Shown here: piece by piece, positions 1 through 6,689 of the stretch
Numbering within the stretch: the stretch's first letter is position 1
Layout: the number at the start of each line of letters is the position of its first letter
Assembly: GCA_964402115.1 (NCBI GenBank)
Contig: CAYOBW010000052.1
Coordinates: 1 to 31,901, forward strand
Direction: 5' to 3'
DNA length: 31,901 nt
DNA from: CAYOBW01 sp964402115
GTDB taxonomy: Bacteria; Verrucomicrobiota; Kiritimatiellia; UBA8416; CAYOBW01
Made by a program: the position numbers and the translations under genes
The notes under the pieces: generated by a model
Databases searched by the model: none
What the model was told of the DNA's origin: nothing
The model's input: only the letters and a program-made list of their open reading frames with translations

Positions 1-1
1 G

Positions 2-886
2 CGGGGCGCGGGCGCCGCCCCGCTCGACGCGCTCGTGCACTGCGCGGGCCGGGCCTCGGACGTCGGCTGGCGCAGCGCGTTCCGCCGGACCAACTACGAG
101 TCCGTGTGCGGGCTGGTGGAGCTGGCCCGCGAGCTCGCGGTCGGGCGTTTCGTCTTCGTATCCACCACCGACGTGTACGGCCTGCGGGATTTTCACGGCG
201 AGGCCGAGGACGAGCTGCCGCTGCGGGCGCAGCCCCGGAATCCGTACCCGGCGTTCAAGATCGCGGCGGAGCAGTTCATTCGCGCCCGGCTCGCGCCCGC
301 GCGCTTCGCACTCGTGCGGCCGGCGCAGGTGTGGGGCGTGGGCGACAACACGCTGACGCCGCGCATCGTGGATTTCCTGCGGGGCTCGCCGTGGATCGTG
401 CACTTCGGGCCCTGGCGCGGCCGGAACCGCTGGCCGCTGGCGCACGTGCGCAACGTCGCCCAGGCGCTGGTCGCCGCCGCCACGCTGCCCGACGCGGCAG
501 GCCGGGCGATCAACGTGGCGGACGACGAACACACGAGCGTGGACGCGTTCTACCGGATCCTGGCGGGCATCTACCTGCCGGGGCGCCGTTTCCGCACCGT
601 CACGCTGCCCTTCTGGGTTGGCGCGGTCCCGGGCGCGGCGATATCGGCGCTCTCCAACCTCCTGAACCTGCCCCGGCCGTTCGCGGATCCTTCCTACTAC
701 GCGCTGCACGCGGTCAGCCGCAACCTCGACTTCAGCAACGCGGCGCTCAAGCGCCTGCTCGCGCAGCTTGGCGCGCCGCTTGTGACCCGCGCCGAAGGCG
801 TGCGGGAGCTGCAGGGAGAAGCTCAGGGCTTCGGCGCGATCTCCAGGTCCGACACGATCAAAGCGCCGGAGTCCTTGCCGTTGTAG
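2..886 (+). CDS. NAD-dependent epimerase/dehydratase, 5' end outside window
   Basis: Extended short-chain dehydrogenase/reductase (SDR) of the NAD-dependent epimerase/dehydratase family. The frame is open from base 2, and the residues before the first GTG (35) already fit the fold (LDALVHCAGRASDV), so the gene starts upstream and the N-terminal glycine-rich NAD motif is missing. Visible family marks are the serine/threonine strand VFVSTTDVYG (about 151-180), the catalytic Tyr-x3-Lys with Tyr at 245-247 and Lys at 257-259, and the strand RPAQVWG. These enzymes act on nucleotide sugars, sterols or similar alcohols; the substrate cannot be told here. The last 20 or so residues are read antisense through the end of the converging gene, and the stop at 884-886 lies 64 nt inside it. 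The tail resembles no family C-terminus I know. Confidence 0.85.
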   Translation, partial: RGAGAAPLDALVHCAGRASDVGWRSAFRRTNYESVCGLVELARELAVGRFVFVSTTDVYGLRDFHGEAEDELPLRAQPRNPYPAFKIAAEQFIRARLAPARFALVRPAQVWGVGDNTLTPRIVDFLRGSPWIVHFGPWRGRNRWPLAHVRNVAQALVAAATLPDAAGRAINVADDEHTSVDAFYRILAGIYLPGRRFRTVTLPFWVGAVPGAAISALSNLLNLPRPFADPSYYALHAVSRNLDFSNAALKRLLAQLGAPLVTRAEGVRELQGEAQGFGAISRSDTIKAPESLPL

Positions 887-1413
887 ATGCCGATCTGGAT
901 GGACCGCACCTCGTCAGGGTCGGCGATGGCGCCGGTGTTCTTCCATTCGGTCGCCTGGCTCTTGAAGGTGAAACCGCCGAGCGCGATGGTCACGTCCTGG
1001 AACGTTTCCCCGCCGGGCTTGATCGCGATCCGCTCGCTCTCGTGAAAGGTGTAGTTCGCCCCGGTCTTGACGGCGACGGTGATCTGCACGGTCTTCGCGT
1101 TGGGATTCGCCACGCGGAAGCGCAGGGTGCCTTTGGCGGAGACCTTCTGCTCGTCCAGGTTCTTCCACATGACGGCCTTGTCCTTCGCGCCGCCCACGAA
1201 GGTGATCTTGAGCTGCTTGCCTTCCGCTACCGTCAGCGCCTCGACGGGGTTCGAGTACTGGGCGTCTTCGGACTCCCAGCCCGCCAGATCGATGACCTTG
1301 GCTGGAGCGGCTTCCTTGGGTTCCGCGTCCGCGCCGAAGAGCGGATGCGAGGGAACGACGCCCGCGAGGCAGGCGACGAAGATGAAACCGGCGGTGCGCA
1401 ACGAGTGCTTCAT
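823..1413 (-). CDS. small secreted beta-rich protein of unknown function
   Basis: A 196-residue protein I cannot assign to a named family. The ATG at 1413 is chosen because AGGAG lies 6 nt upstream and a signal peptide follows at once: basic start MKHSLR, hydrophobic core to about residue 21, likely cleavage near residues 28-30. The same frame is open much further upstream, but that part is low-complexity and lacks a signal. The mature part alternates hydrophobic and polar residues and ends with a strand like those closing jelly-roll carbohydrate-binding domains (IQIGIYNGKDSG then ALIVSDLEI). A role as an exported sugar-binding or structural beta-sandwich is inference. Its 3' end overlaps the converging epimerase gene by 64 bp. 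Downstream of the nadK operon on the same strand, it is separated from it by the palindromic repeat. Confidence 0.75.
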   Translation of the reverse strand: MKHSLRTAGFIFVACLAGVVPSHPLFGADAEPKEAAPAKVIDLAGWESEDAQYSNPVEALTVAEGKQLKITFVGGAKDKAVMWKNLDEQKVSAKGTLRFRVANPNAKTVQITVAVKTGANYTFHESERIAIKPGGETFQDVTIALGGFTFKSQATEWKNTGAIADPDEVRSIQIGIYNGKDSGALIVSDLEIAPKP

Positions 1414-1771
1414 GGCGGACTCCTGTAGCTGTTGACGCGGCAGCGAGAACGGGTCGCGGGAACACAGGCGCCAGCCGGTCCGCGACGCGCCACTCACCCC
1501 CTCCTGACCACAAACCGCTCCGCGGCAGGCGCGGGCACACGCCCGACAGGACCAACCGACCGAAGCGCGTTCATGTTGCGGATACTGCCGCAAGCGTGCC
1601 GGGGAGGCAAGCACGATAACGGCCCTGGGTGACGCCGCCGTGCCCAGGGGGGCATAACGGCGGAGGACCGCCGTCTCCACGTCTCGACTCCGGCGTTTGC
1701 GATGGAGACGGCCGTCCCCGGCCGTTACGCCCCGTTGGGCACCCCCCTGCGTGAGGCCGGCCGGCCCTGGC
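1414..1771. other. intergenic region between nadK operon and secreted-protein gene
   Basis: This 358-bp stretch has no credible gene. It contains the paired palindrome at 1641-1741, a small perfect inverted repeat at 1576-1593 (TTGCGG, 6-nt loop, CCGCAA) and the Shine-Dalgarno of the gene starting at 1413. I found no convincing -35/-10 pair for that gene. Short open frames here (for example 1432-1632, plus) lack a ribosome site and have arginine/proline-rich, non-protein-like composition. Confidence 0.7.
1641..1741. repeat. paired palindromic repeat (REP/BIME-like inverted pair)
   Basis: Two 39-nt units face each other: 1641-1679 and 1703-1741, with a 23-nt spacer. The reverse complement of the second matches the first at 33 of 39 positions. 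Each unit also folds by itself: CGGCGG-AGGA-CCGCCG in the first, ACGGCCG-TCCC-CGGCCGT in the second. Two of the six differences (offsets 22 and 29) are a G/C swap that keeps the inner stem paired in both units. The element lies 30 bp after the nadK stop and could also end transcription, but there is no T-run. This arrangement resembles bacterial REP/BIME elements. No other copy exists in this window. Confidence 0.65.
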
Positions 1772-2662
1772 TTACGGCGTGCTCTTGGCGATGTTCGAGC
1801 CGCTCCAGCGGAGTTTACGGCGGAGGACGTTGAAGTAGCTGTAGCCGGGCAGGCGGACAAAGCAGGCGTCGTCGGGGCTGCGCGTGACCGTGATGGTGTC
1901 CCCGCGCCGGATGCCGTGGCTCATCTGGCCGTCCACGTTGAGCGTGGGGTCGGCGGCCGAGCTGCCGGCGACGGTCACGGCGATCGCGCTGCGGTCGGGC
2001 ACGACGAGCGGCCGCCAGCTGAGCGTGTGCGGGCAGATCAGCGAGAGCACGAGGGCCGGCGTCTCCGGGCTGAGAATCGGCCCGCCCGCGGAGAGCGAGT
2101 GCCCCGTGCTGCCGCTGGGCGTCGCGACGATCAGGCCGTCGCAGACATAGGAGGTGACGCTGTCGTCGTCGATGGAGACGTCCAGCGTGATGACCCGGTA
2201 CGAGGGGCCGGAGCTGACCACCACCTCGTTGAGCGCGCGGTAGCGGGCCAGCTCGCGCCCCGCCCGCCGCACGGTGCAGGCGAGCACACCCACGCGGCTG
2301 ATCTCGCCCTGCCCGGTGGCCAGGCAGGTCAGCGCGCGGTCGAGCTCCTCTTCCGCCACGGTGGTCAGAAAGCCCAGGCCGCCGATGTTGACCCCGAGCA
2401 CGGGAATGGGCCGGCCGTTGACGGCGCGCACGGCGCGCAGCATGGTGCCGTCGCCGCCCAGCGCCAGCACGGCGTCCACGCCCGCCACGGTGTCTTCCTC
2501 CGCCAGCGGGGCGCCGGCGCCGATGAGCGCGCGCACGGGGGCGTCGCTCACCAGCGCGATGCCGCGTTCCGCGGCGCCCGCGGCGATGCGGCGCAGCACG
2601 TCGGCGGCGCGCGGCTTGCCGCAGTTGGCCACTATCGCGAGTTTTCGGACCGGCGCGAGCAT
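1772..2662 (-). CDS. nadK: NAD kinase
   Basis: ATP (or polyphosphate)-dependent NAD kinase, cytoplasmic, phosphorylating NAD to NADP. The 296-residue product has the family's usual length. Signature motifs are GGDGT at residues 69-73, GGLGFLT near 94-100, the NE pair at 145-146, and TPSGSTGHSLSAGGP at 181-195, the variant of the usual TPTGSTAYSLSAGGP. The ATG at 2662 is preceded by GGGAGGG at Shine-Dalgarno distance; the longer open frame would run into tlyA and has no family similarity. It is the last gene of the dxs-tlyA-nadK operon, 17 bp after tlyA. Grouping with dxs and tlyA is seen in many bacteria. Confidence 0.95.
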   Translation of the reverse strand: MLAPVRKLAIVANCGKPRAADVLRRIAAGAAERGIALVSDAPVRALIGAGAPLAEEDTVAGVDAVLALGGDGTMLRAVRAVNGRPIPVLGVNIGGLGFLTTVAEEELDRALTCLATGQGEISRVGVLACTVRRAGRELARYRALNEVVVSSGPSYRVITLDVSIDDDSVTSYVCDGLIVATPSGSTGHSLSAGGPILSPETPALVLSLICPHTLSWRPLVVPDRSAIAVTVAGSSAADPTLNVDGQMSHGIRRGDTITVTRSPDDACFVRLPGYSYFNVLRRKLRWSGSNIAKSTP

Positions 2663-2679
2663 GCCACACCCTCCCCGCT

Positions 2680-3414
2680 TCAGCCGTGCCGCCACCAGGC
2701 CAGGAATTCGACATTCCCGGCCGGGCCCTTCAGCGGCGATGTACAACACCCCAGCCACTTCAATCGCAGCTCATCTTGGCCGAAAGCGCGCAGGCGGTCA
2801 ATCACCGCCTGCCGCACGGCTTCGCTCCGCACCACCCCGCCGCGGCCCACGTCGCGCGGCCCCGCCTCGAACTGCGGTTTGATGAGCGTCACGATGTCCG
2901 CCGGCTCCGCCAGCACGCCGAGGAGCGGCGGCAGGATAAGCGTCAGCGAGATGAAGGCCACGTCCACGACGGCCAGCGTCGGGCGCTCCGGCACGGCGGC
3001 GGCCGAGAGGTAGCGCGCGTTGACCTGCTCGATGCAGACCACGCGCGGGTCGTTGCGCAGCTTCCAGTGCAGCTGCCCCCTGCCGACGTCGACCGCGTAG
3101 ACGCGCGCGGCGCCGTGCTGGAGCAGGCAGTCCGTGAACCCACCGGTCGAGGCGCCGACGTCCACGCAGATGCGGCCGGCAGCGTCGAGGGGGAAGGCGG
3201 CGAAGGCGGCCTCGAGCTTGTCGCCGCCGCGGCTGACGAAGCGTGGCAGCGCCTGCACGGCGAGCGGCAGGGCGGTGTCGTAGCGGTGCCCGGCCTTGTC
3301 CGCGAGCTGCCCGGCCACCTGCACCTGGCCGGCCAGCACCAGCCGCTGGGCCTGTTCGCGGCTTTCCGCGAGGCCTTGCTGCACGAGCCAGATGTCGAGC
3401 CGTTCCTTGGGCAT
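2680..3414 (-). CDS. tlyA: TlyA-family rRNA 2'-O-methyltransferase (S4 + FtsJ domains)
   Basis: 244-residue protein of the TlyA/hemolysin A family, SAM-dependent enzymes that methylate ribose 2'-O positions in rRNA. An S4 RNA-binding domain covers about residues 1-60 (PKERLDIWLVQQGL, then VLAGQVQVAG). The FtsJ-like methyltransferase follows, with SRGGDKLEAAF (Lys66), the SAM-binding loop DVGASTGGFTD (85-95), Asp151 in VVDVAFISL, Lys179 in LIKPQFEAG and Glu183, which together form the K-D-K-E catalytic tetrad. Family members were first named hemolysins, but the methyltransferase role is the supported one. The ATG at 3414 has only a weak upstream AGGCG; position 1 fits the family start MPKERLD. 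It begins 25 bp after the dxs stop and is probably co-transcribed with it. Confidence 0.93.
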   Translation of the reverse strand: MPKERLDIWLVQQGLAESREQAQRLVLAGQVQVAGQLADKAGHRYDTALPLAVQALPRFVSRGGDKLEAAFAAFPLDAAGRICVDVGASTGGFTDCLLQHGAARVYAVDVGRGQLHWKLRNDPRVVCIEQVNARYLSAAAVPERPTLAVVDVAFISLTLILPPLLGVLAEPADIVTLIKPQFEAGPRDVGRGGVVRSEAVRQAVIDRLRAFGQDELRLKWLGCCTSPLKGPAGNVEFLAWWRHG

Positions 3415-3439
3415 GGGTTGCGCCTGTTCGGGCGCCGGC

Positions 3440-5329
3440 TCAGCCGGCGCGGGGCTGCGCGTCTCCCGCCGTCATCGCCTCCGCGACGCGCGCGGCCACC
3501 GACTCGGCCGTCAGCCCGTACTCCCGCATGAGCTGCTCGGGCTTGCCTTGCGGGATGAACGCATCGGGCCAGCCGAGGCGCAGCACGCGGCAGGCGCGTC
3601 CGGCCTCGCCCAGCGCCTCCGCCACCGCCGAGCCGAAGCCGCCGGTCACCACGCCATTCTCGAGCGTCACCACGAGCGGGACGGCCCGCGCCTGGCCCAG
3701 CAGCAGCTCCGTGTCGAGCGGGCGGATGAAGCGGGCATTCACGACGCCGACCGCCAGCCCGCGCGCGCCCAGGAGGGTCGCGGCCTGCCGGGCCAGCGGC
3801 ACCATGTCGCCCAGCGCCCAGATCACCGCGTCCGCGCCTTCGGACAGCACTTCCGCCCGGCCCACGGGCAGGGTCTCCAGCGTCGCGGGCGCCGCCGCGC
3901 CGGGGCCGCAGCCGCGCGGGTAGCGAATGGCCACGGGCTGTCCCAGGCCGACCGCGGTGTGCAGCATGTGCGCCAGCTCCGCCTCGTCGCGCGGCTGCAT
4001 GAAGATGAGGTTCGGCACGGCGCGCAGCAGGGGGATGTCGAAGACCCCGTGGTGCGTCGGCCCATCGTCGCCGACGATGCCGGCGCGGTCGAGGCACAGG
4101 ACCACGGGGAGCTTCTGCAGGCAGATGTCGTGGATGATGCAGTCCACCGCCCGCTGCGAGAAAGTCGAGTAGAGGGCGTAGACGGGCACGTAGCCGTCCG
4201 CGGCCAGGCCGGCGGCGAAGACCGCACCGTGCTCCTCGCAGATGCCCACGTCGAAGAAGCGCTTGGGAAACCGCTTGGCAAACCCCTGCAGGCCGGTCCC
4301 GGCGCACATGGCGGCGGTGATGGCCACCACGCGCGCGTCGGCCGCCGCGACCCGCTCCAGCGCGCCGCCGAACACGGCCGACCAGCCGGCGCCTTTCTCG
4401 GTGGCGGCCACGACGCCGGACTCGACGTTGAAACAGCCCGTGCCGTGCCATTTCTCGGGTTGCTCCTCGGCGTAGGGGTAGCCGAGCCCTTTGCGCGTGG
4501 AAACATGCAGCAGGATCGGCTTGTCCGAATCCCGGGCGATGGTCAGGGCGTTGGTGAGTTCGGCAATGTTGTGCCCGTCCACCGGACCGATGTAGCGCAG
4601 GCCGAACTCCTCGAAGATGACGCTGCGCAGGAACAGGCTCTTGACCGCCTCCTCGAGGCGGTAGTAGGCGTTGCGGAACGGCCCCATGTGCAGGCGTTTC
4701 AGCACGCCTTCGAGCCGGCGCTTGGAGCGGTTATACCCGGGGCCGGCGAGCATCTTGCCGAGGTAGCGGGCGATCGAGCCGACGTTCTCGGAAATGGACA
4801 TCTCGTTGTCGTTCAGCACGATGATGAGGCGCCGCGTGGTATCCGCCACGTTGTTCATCCCCTCCAGCGAGATGCCGCAGCAGGCCGACGCATCGCCCAC
4901 GACGGCCAGCACGTGTGCGGCGCCGCCCCGTTGATCGCGGGCCGCCGCCAGGCCCAGGGCAGCCGAGATCGCGGTGCCGGCATGGCCGGCGCCGAAGGCG
5001 TCGTACGGGCTCTCGCTGCGCTTGGCAAATCCGGAGAGACCGCCCCACTGGCGGATCGTGCCCATGCGGTCGCGCCTGCCGGTGAGAATCTTGTACGGGT
5101 AAGTCTGGTGGCTGACGTCCCAGACGATCTTGTCCTCGGGCGGGTTGAAGACGCGGAGCAGGGCGATGGTCAACTCCACGACGCCGAGGTTGGCCGCCAA
5201 GTGGCCGCCCGTCTGGCTGACGGTGGAGATGATGAGCTGGCGCATCTCATCCGCGAGGGTCGTCAGCTCCGTCGGTTGCAGGGCATCCAGGTCCCGCGGC
5301 TGGTTGATTCGTTCCAATACCGATTCCAT
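3440..5329 (-). CDS. dxs: 1-deoxy-D-xylulose-5-phosphate synthase
   Basis: Thiamine-diphosphate enzyme condensing pyruvate and glyceraldehyde 3-phosphate to DXP, the first step of the MEP isoprenoid pathway and also a precursor for thiamine and (with PdxJ) pyridoxal phosphate. The 629-residue product has normal length. Motifs: WDVSHQTYPYKILTGRRD (70-87), the ThDP/metal region GDASACCG (145-152) followed by LNDNEMSIS (172-180), and the catalytic Glu365 in CEEHGAV (364-370), then STFSQRAVDCIIHD and DRAGIVGDDGPTHHG. The usual GDG is GDA here. The ATG at 5329 fits the family N-terminus; the 34 extra upstream residues do not. There is no Shine-Dalgarno; instead a promoter -10 lies 10 nt upstream, so the message is probably leaderless. 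First gene of the operon with tlyA and nadK, divergent from pdxA. Confidence 0.95.
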   Translation of the reverse strand: MESVLERINQPRDLDALQPTELTTLADEMRQLIISTVSQTGGHLAANLGVVELTIALLRVFNPPEDKIVWDVSHQTYPYKILTGRRDRMGTIRQWGGLSGFAKRSESPYDAFGAGHAGTAISAALGLAAARDQRGGAAHVLAVVGDASACCGISLEGMNNVADTTRRLIIVLNDNEMSISENVGSIARYLGKMLAGPGYNRSKRRLEGVLKRLHMGPFRNAYYRLEEAVKSLFLRSVIFEEFGLRYIGPVDGHNIAELTNALTIARDSDKPILLHVSTRKGLGYPYAEEQPEKWHGTGCFNVESGVVAATEKGAGWSAVFGGALERVAAADARVVAITAAMCAGTGLQGFAKRFPKRFFDVGICEEHGAVFAAGLAADGYVPVYALYSTFSQRAVDCIIHDICLQKLPVVLCLDRAGIVGDDGPTHHGVFDIPLLRAVPNLIFMQPRDEAELAHMLHTAVGLGQPVAIRYPRGCGPGAAAPATLETLPVGRAEVLSEGADAVIWALGDMVPLARQAATLLGARGLAVGVVNARFIRPLDTELLLGQARAVPLVVTLENGVVTGGFGSAVAEALGEAGRACRVLRLGWPDAFIPQGKPEQLMREYGLTAESVAARVAEAMTAGDAQPRAG

Positions 5330-5339
5330 AAGGGGAAAG

Positions 5340-5368
5340 AGTGTAGCGCGTTGCGCGGCCGCTGACAA
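5340..5368 (-). promoter_or_regulatory. sigma70-type promoter for dxs operon
   Basis: On the minus strand, TTGTCA (5368-5363), a 17-nt spacer and TACACT (5345-5340). Only 10 nt separate the -10 from the dxs ATG, so transcription should start 3-5 nt before the start codon. That fits the absence of a ribosome-binding site. Confidence 0.65.
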
Positions 5369-5441
5369 TGCTTTCTCCCGCAAAGTATGAACGCGGGGAC
5401 GACCGAGGATCGGACGGTCTTCGGCCAGCATGCTGGGGCGC

Positions 5442-5470
5442 TTGCGTCAGCGGCAGCCGCTTGGTACGCT
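5442..5470 (+). promoter_or_regulatory. sigma70-type promoter for pdxA
   Basis: TTGCGT (5442-5447), a 17-nt spacer and TACGCT (5465-5470). The expected start near 5477 leaves a leader of about 15 nt that contains the AGGAGG at 5481-5486. It lies back to back with the dxs promoter in a 162-bp divergent region. Confidence 0.5.
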
Positions 5471-5480
5471 GGCCGGCAAG

Positions 5481-5486
5481 AGGAGG
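5481..5486 (+). promoter_or_regulatory. Shine-Dalgarno fixing the GTG start of pdxA
   Basis: A perfect AGGAGG, 5 nt before the GTG at 5492. It decides the start, because the same frame is open back to an ATG at 5387 whose 35 extra codons lie in the promoter region. Confidence 0.75.
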
Positions 5487-5491
5487 GGGAC

Positions 5492-6535
5492 GTGACCAGG
5501 ATCGAAGCGCAGGGCAAACCCGTCATCGGTATCACCATGGGCGACCCGGCCGGAGTCGGGCCGGAGCTGTGCCTGCGCGCCCTGCACAGTCCGCTTGTGT
5601 GGGACGTGTGTGTGCCGGTGATCTTCGGCCAGACCGCGCTGCTTCGTCGTGTCGCGGAGGCCTGCCGTCTGCCGCCGCCGCCACCGGCATGGCCGGAGGG
5701 CTGGCACGGCGCCCCGCCGACGGGTCCCGCCGTCGTGGAGGCCACAACCCTGGCGGCGGCCGAGATCGTGCCGGGCCGCGTGCAGCGCGCGGGCGGCCAG
5801 GCGGCGTACGAGGCGCTGACCGCGGCGGTTGCCGCCGCGCAGCAGGGTTGGATCGCGGGGATCGCCACCGCGCCGCTCCACAAGGAGGCCCTTCACCTCG
5901 CGGGCCACGCCTTTCCCGGCCACACCGAGCTGCTGCAGGAGCTCACGGGCGCGCCGCGCGTCTGCATGATGCTGGCGTCCGACGTGATCACGGTGAGCCT
6001 GGTGACCACGCACATCGCGCTGGCGGACGTGCCGCGGCAGCTGTCCCCCACCCGCCTGGCCGACACCATCGCGCTGACCGCGGCCGCCATGCGCCGGATC
6101 GGGCGTTGCCCGCCGCGGCTGACGGTGTGCGCCCTCAACCCGCACGCGGGCGAGCACGGCCTCTTCGGGGACGAGGAAGCGCGGCTCATCGAACCCGTGC
6201 TGGCCGCCTGCCGGAGCGACGGCCTGGACCTCGTGGGACCGCTCCCGCCCGACACCGCCTTTCTCCCCGAGCGCCTCGCGACCACCGACGCCTACATCGT
6301 GATGTACCACGACCAGGGCCTGATCCCGTTCAAGATGCTGGCCTTTGACCGCGGAGTGAACGTCACGCTCGGCCTGCCCATCGTGCGCACGTCCGTCGAT
6401 CACGGGACCGCGTTCGATATCGCCTGGCAGGGCCGGGCCTCGGCCACGAGCCTGGTGGAAAGCATCCGCTGGGCCGTGCGCCTGGCGTGCCCGGAGAGCG
6501 GGGGTGCGTCGACCTGCTCGGGCAAGCCGGCTTGA
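5492..6535 (+). CDS. pdxA: 4-hydroxythreonine-4-phosphate dehydrogenase
   Basis: NAD-dependent, metal-dependent oxidation of 4-phosphohydroxy-L-threonine; the product is the amine that PdxJ joins with DXP to make pyridoxine phosphate. The 347-residue protein shows GDPAGVGPE (17-25), the metal histidines His144 (FPGHTELLQE), His174 (VTTHIALADVP) and His273 (YHDQGLIPFK), and NPHAGE (216-221). A proline-rich stretch at about 61-78 looks like a lineage insertion. The GTG start is set by AGGAGG. The family core ends near residue 332 (SIRWAVRLA); the last 15 residues (CPESGGASTCSGKPA) look unrelated and overlap, in another frame, the phosphatase remnant at 6487-6669. That suggests an old recombination at the 3' end. 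The gene is divergent from dxs, whose product enters the same pathway. Confidence 0.93.
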   Translation: MTRIEAQGKPVIGITMGDPAGVGPELCLRALHSPLVWDVCVPVIFGQTALLRRVAEACRLPPPPPAWPEGWHGAPPTGPAVVEATTLAAAEIVPGRVQRAGGQAAYEALTAAVAAAQQGWIAGIATAPLHKEALHLAGHAFPGHTELLQELTGAPRVCMMLASDVITVSLVTTHIALADVPRQLSPTRLADTIALTAAAMRRIGRCPPRLTVCALNPHAGEHGLFGDEEARLIEPVLAACRSDGLDLVGPLPPDTAFLPERLATTDAYIVMYHDQGLIPFKMLAFDRGVNVTLGLPIVRTSVDHGTAFDIAWQGRASATSLVESIRWAVRLACPESGGASTCSGKPA

Positions 6536-6669
6536 AGAACAGCATGCGGGAATCCTTCGAGCCTTTGGAGGCAGCCCTGCGTACGTACCCAGGCGGCCTG
6601 CACTTCGATGACGACGTCACGCTGCTCGGCATACGCCGCCCGGGGCGCGCCGTTTCCGGGACGGGGTGA
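6487..6669 (+). pseudogene. remnant: C-terminal end of a SpoIIE/PP2C-type phosphatase
   Basis: In a different frame from pdxA, about 50 residues end in HFDDDVTLLGIRR, the closing strand of SpoIIE/RsbU-type PP2C serine phosphatases (typically DDxTLLxxRR), preceded by a helix-like stretch (ESFEPLEAALRTYPGG). Everything N-terminal that such an enzyme needs is absent, since the upstream DNA is pdxA. There is no ribosome site of its own. I read it as the 3' stump of a deleted regulator gene. The motif is short, so chance resemblance cannot be excluded. Confidence 0.5.
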
Positions 6670-6689
6670 CGGCTGGATATCGGTCCGGG

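Noticed and set aside
35..37. GTG at 35 as the true start of the epimerase
   Set aside because: Codons before it already encode family-like sequence, so the gene enters from outside the window.
106..1428. 440-codon plus-strand frame over the epimerase and the secreted-protein gene
   Set aside because: It overlaps two better-supported genes in other frames, and its first part is Arg/Ala/Gly-rich noise.
1414..1860. N-terminal extension of the secreted protein to position 1860
   Set aside because: The extension crosses the palindromic repeat, overlaps nadK and hides the signal peptide; AGGAG and the signal sequence fix the start at 1413.
3296..5365. 689-codon open frame on the plus strand
   Set aside because: Antisense to tlyA and dxs, both of which are clearly conserved; the translation is Arg/His/Val-rich without motifs.
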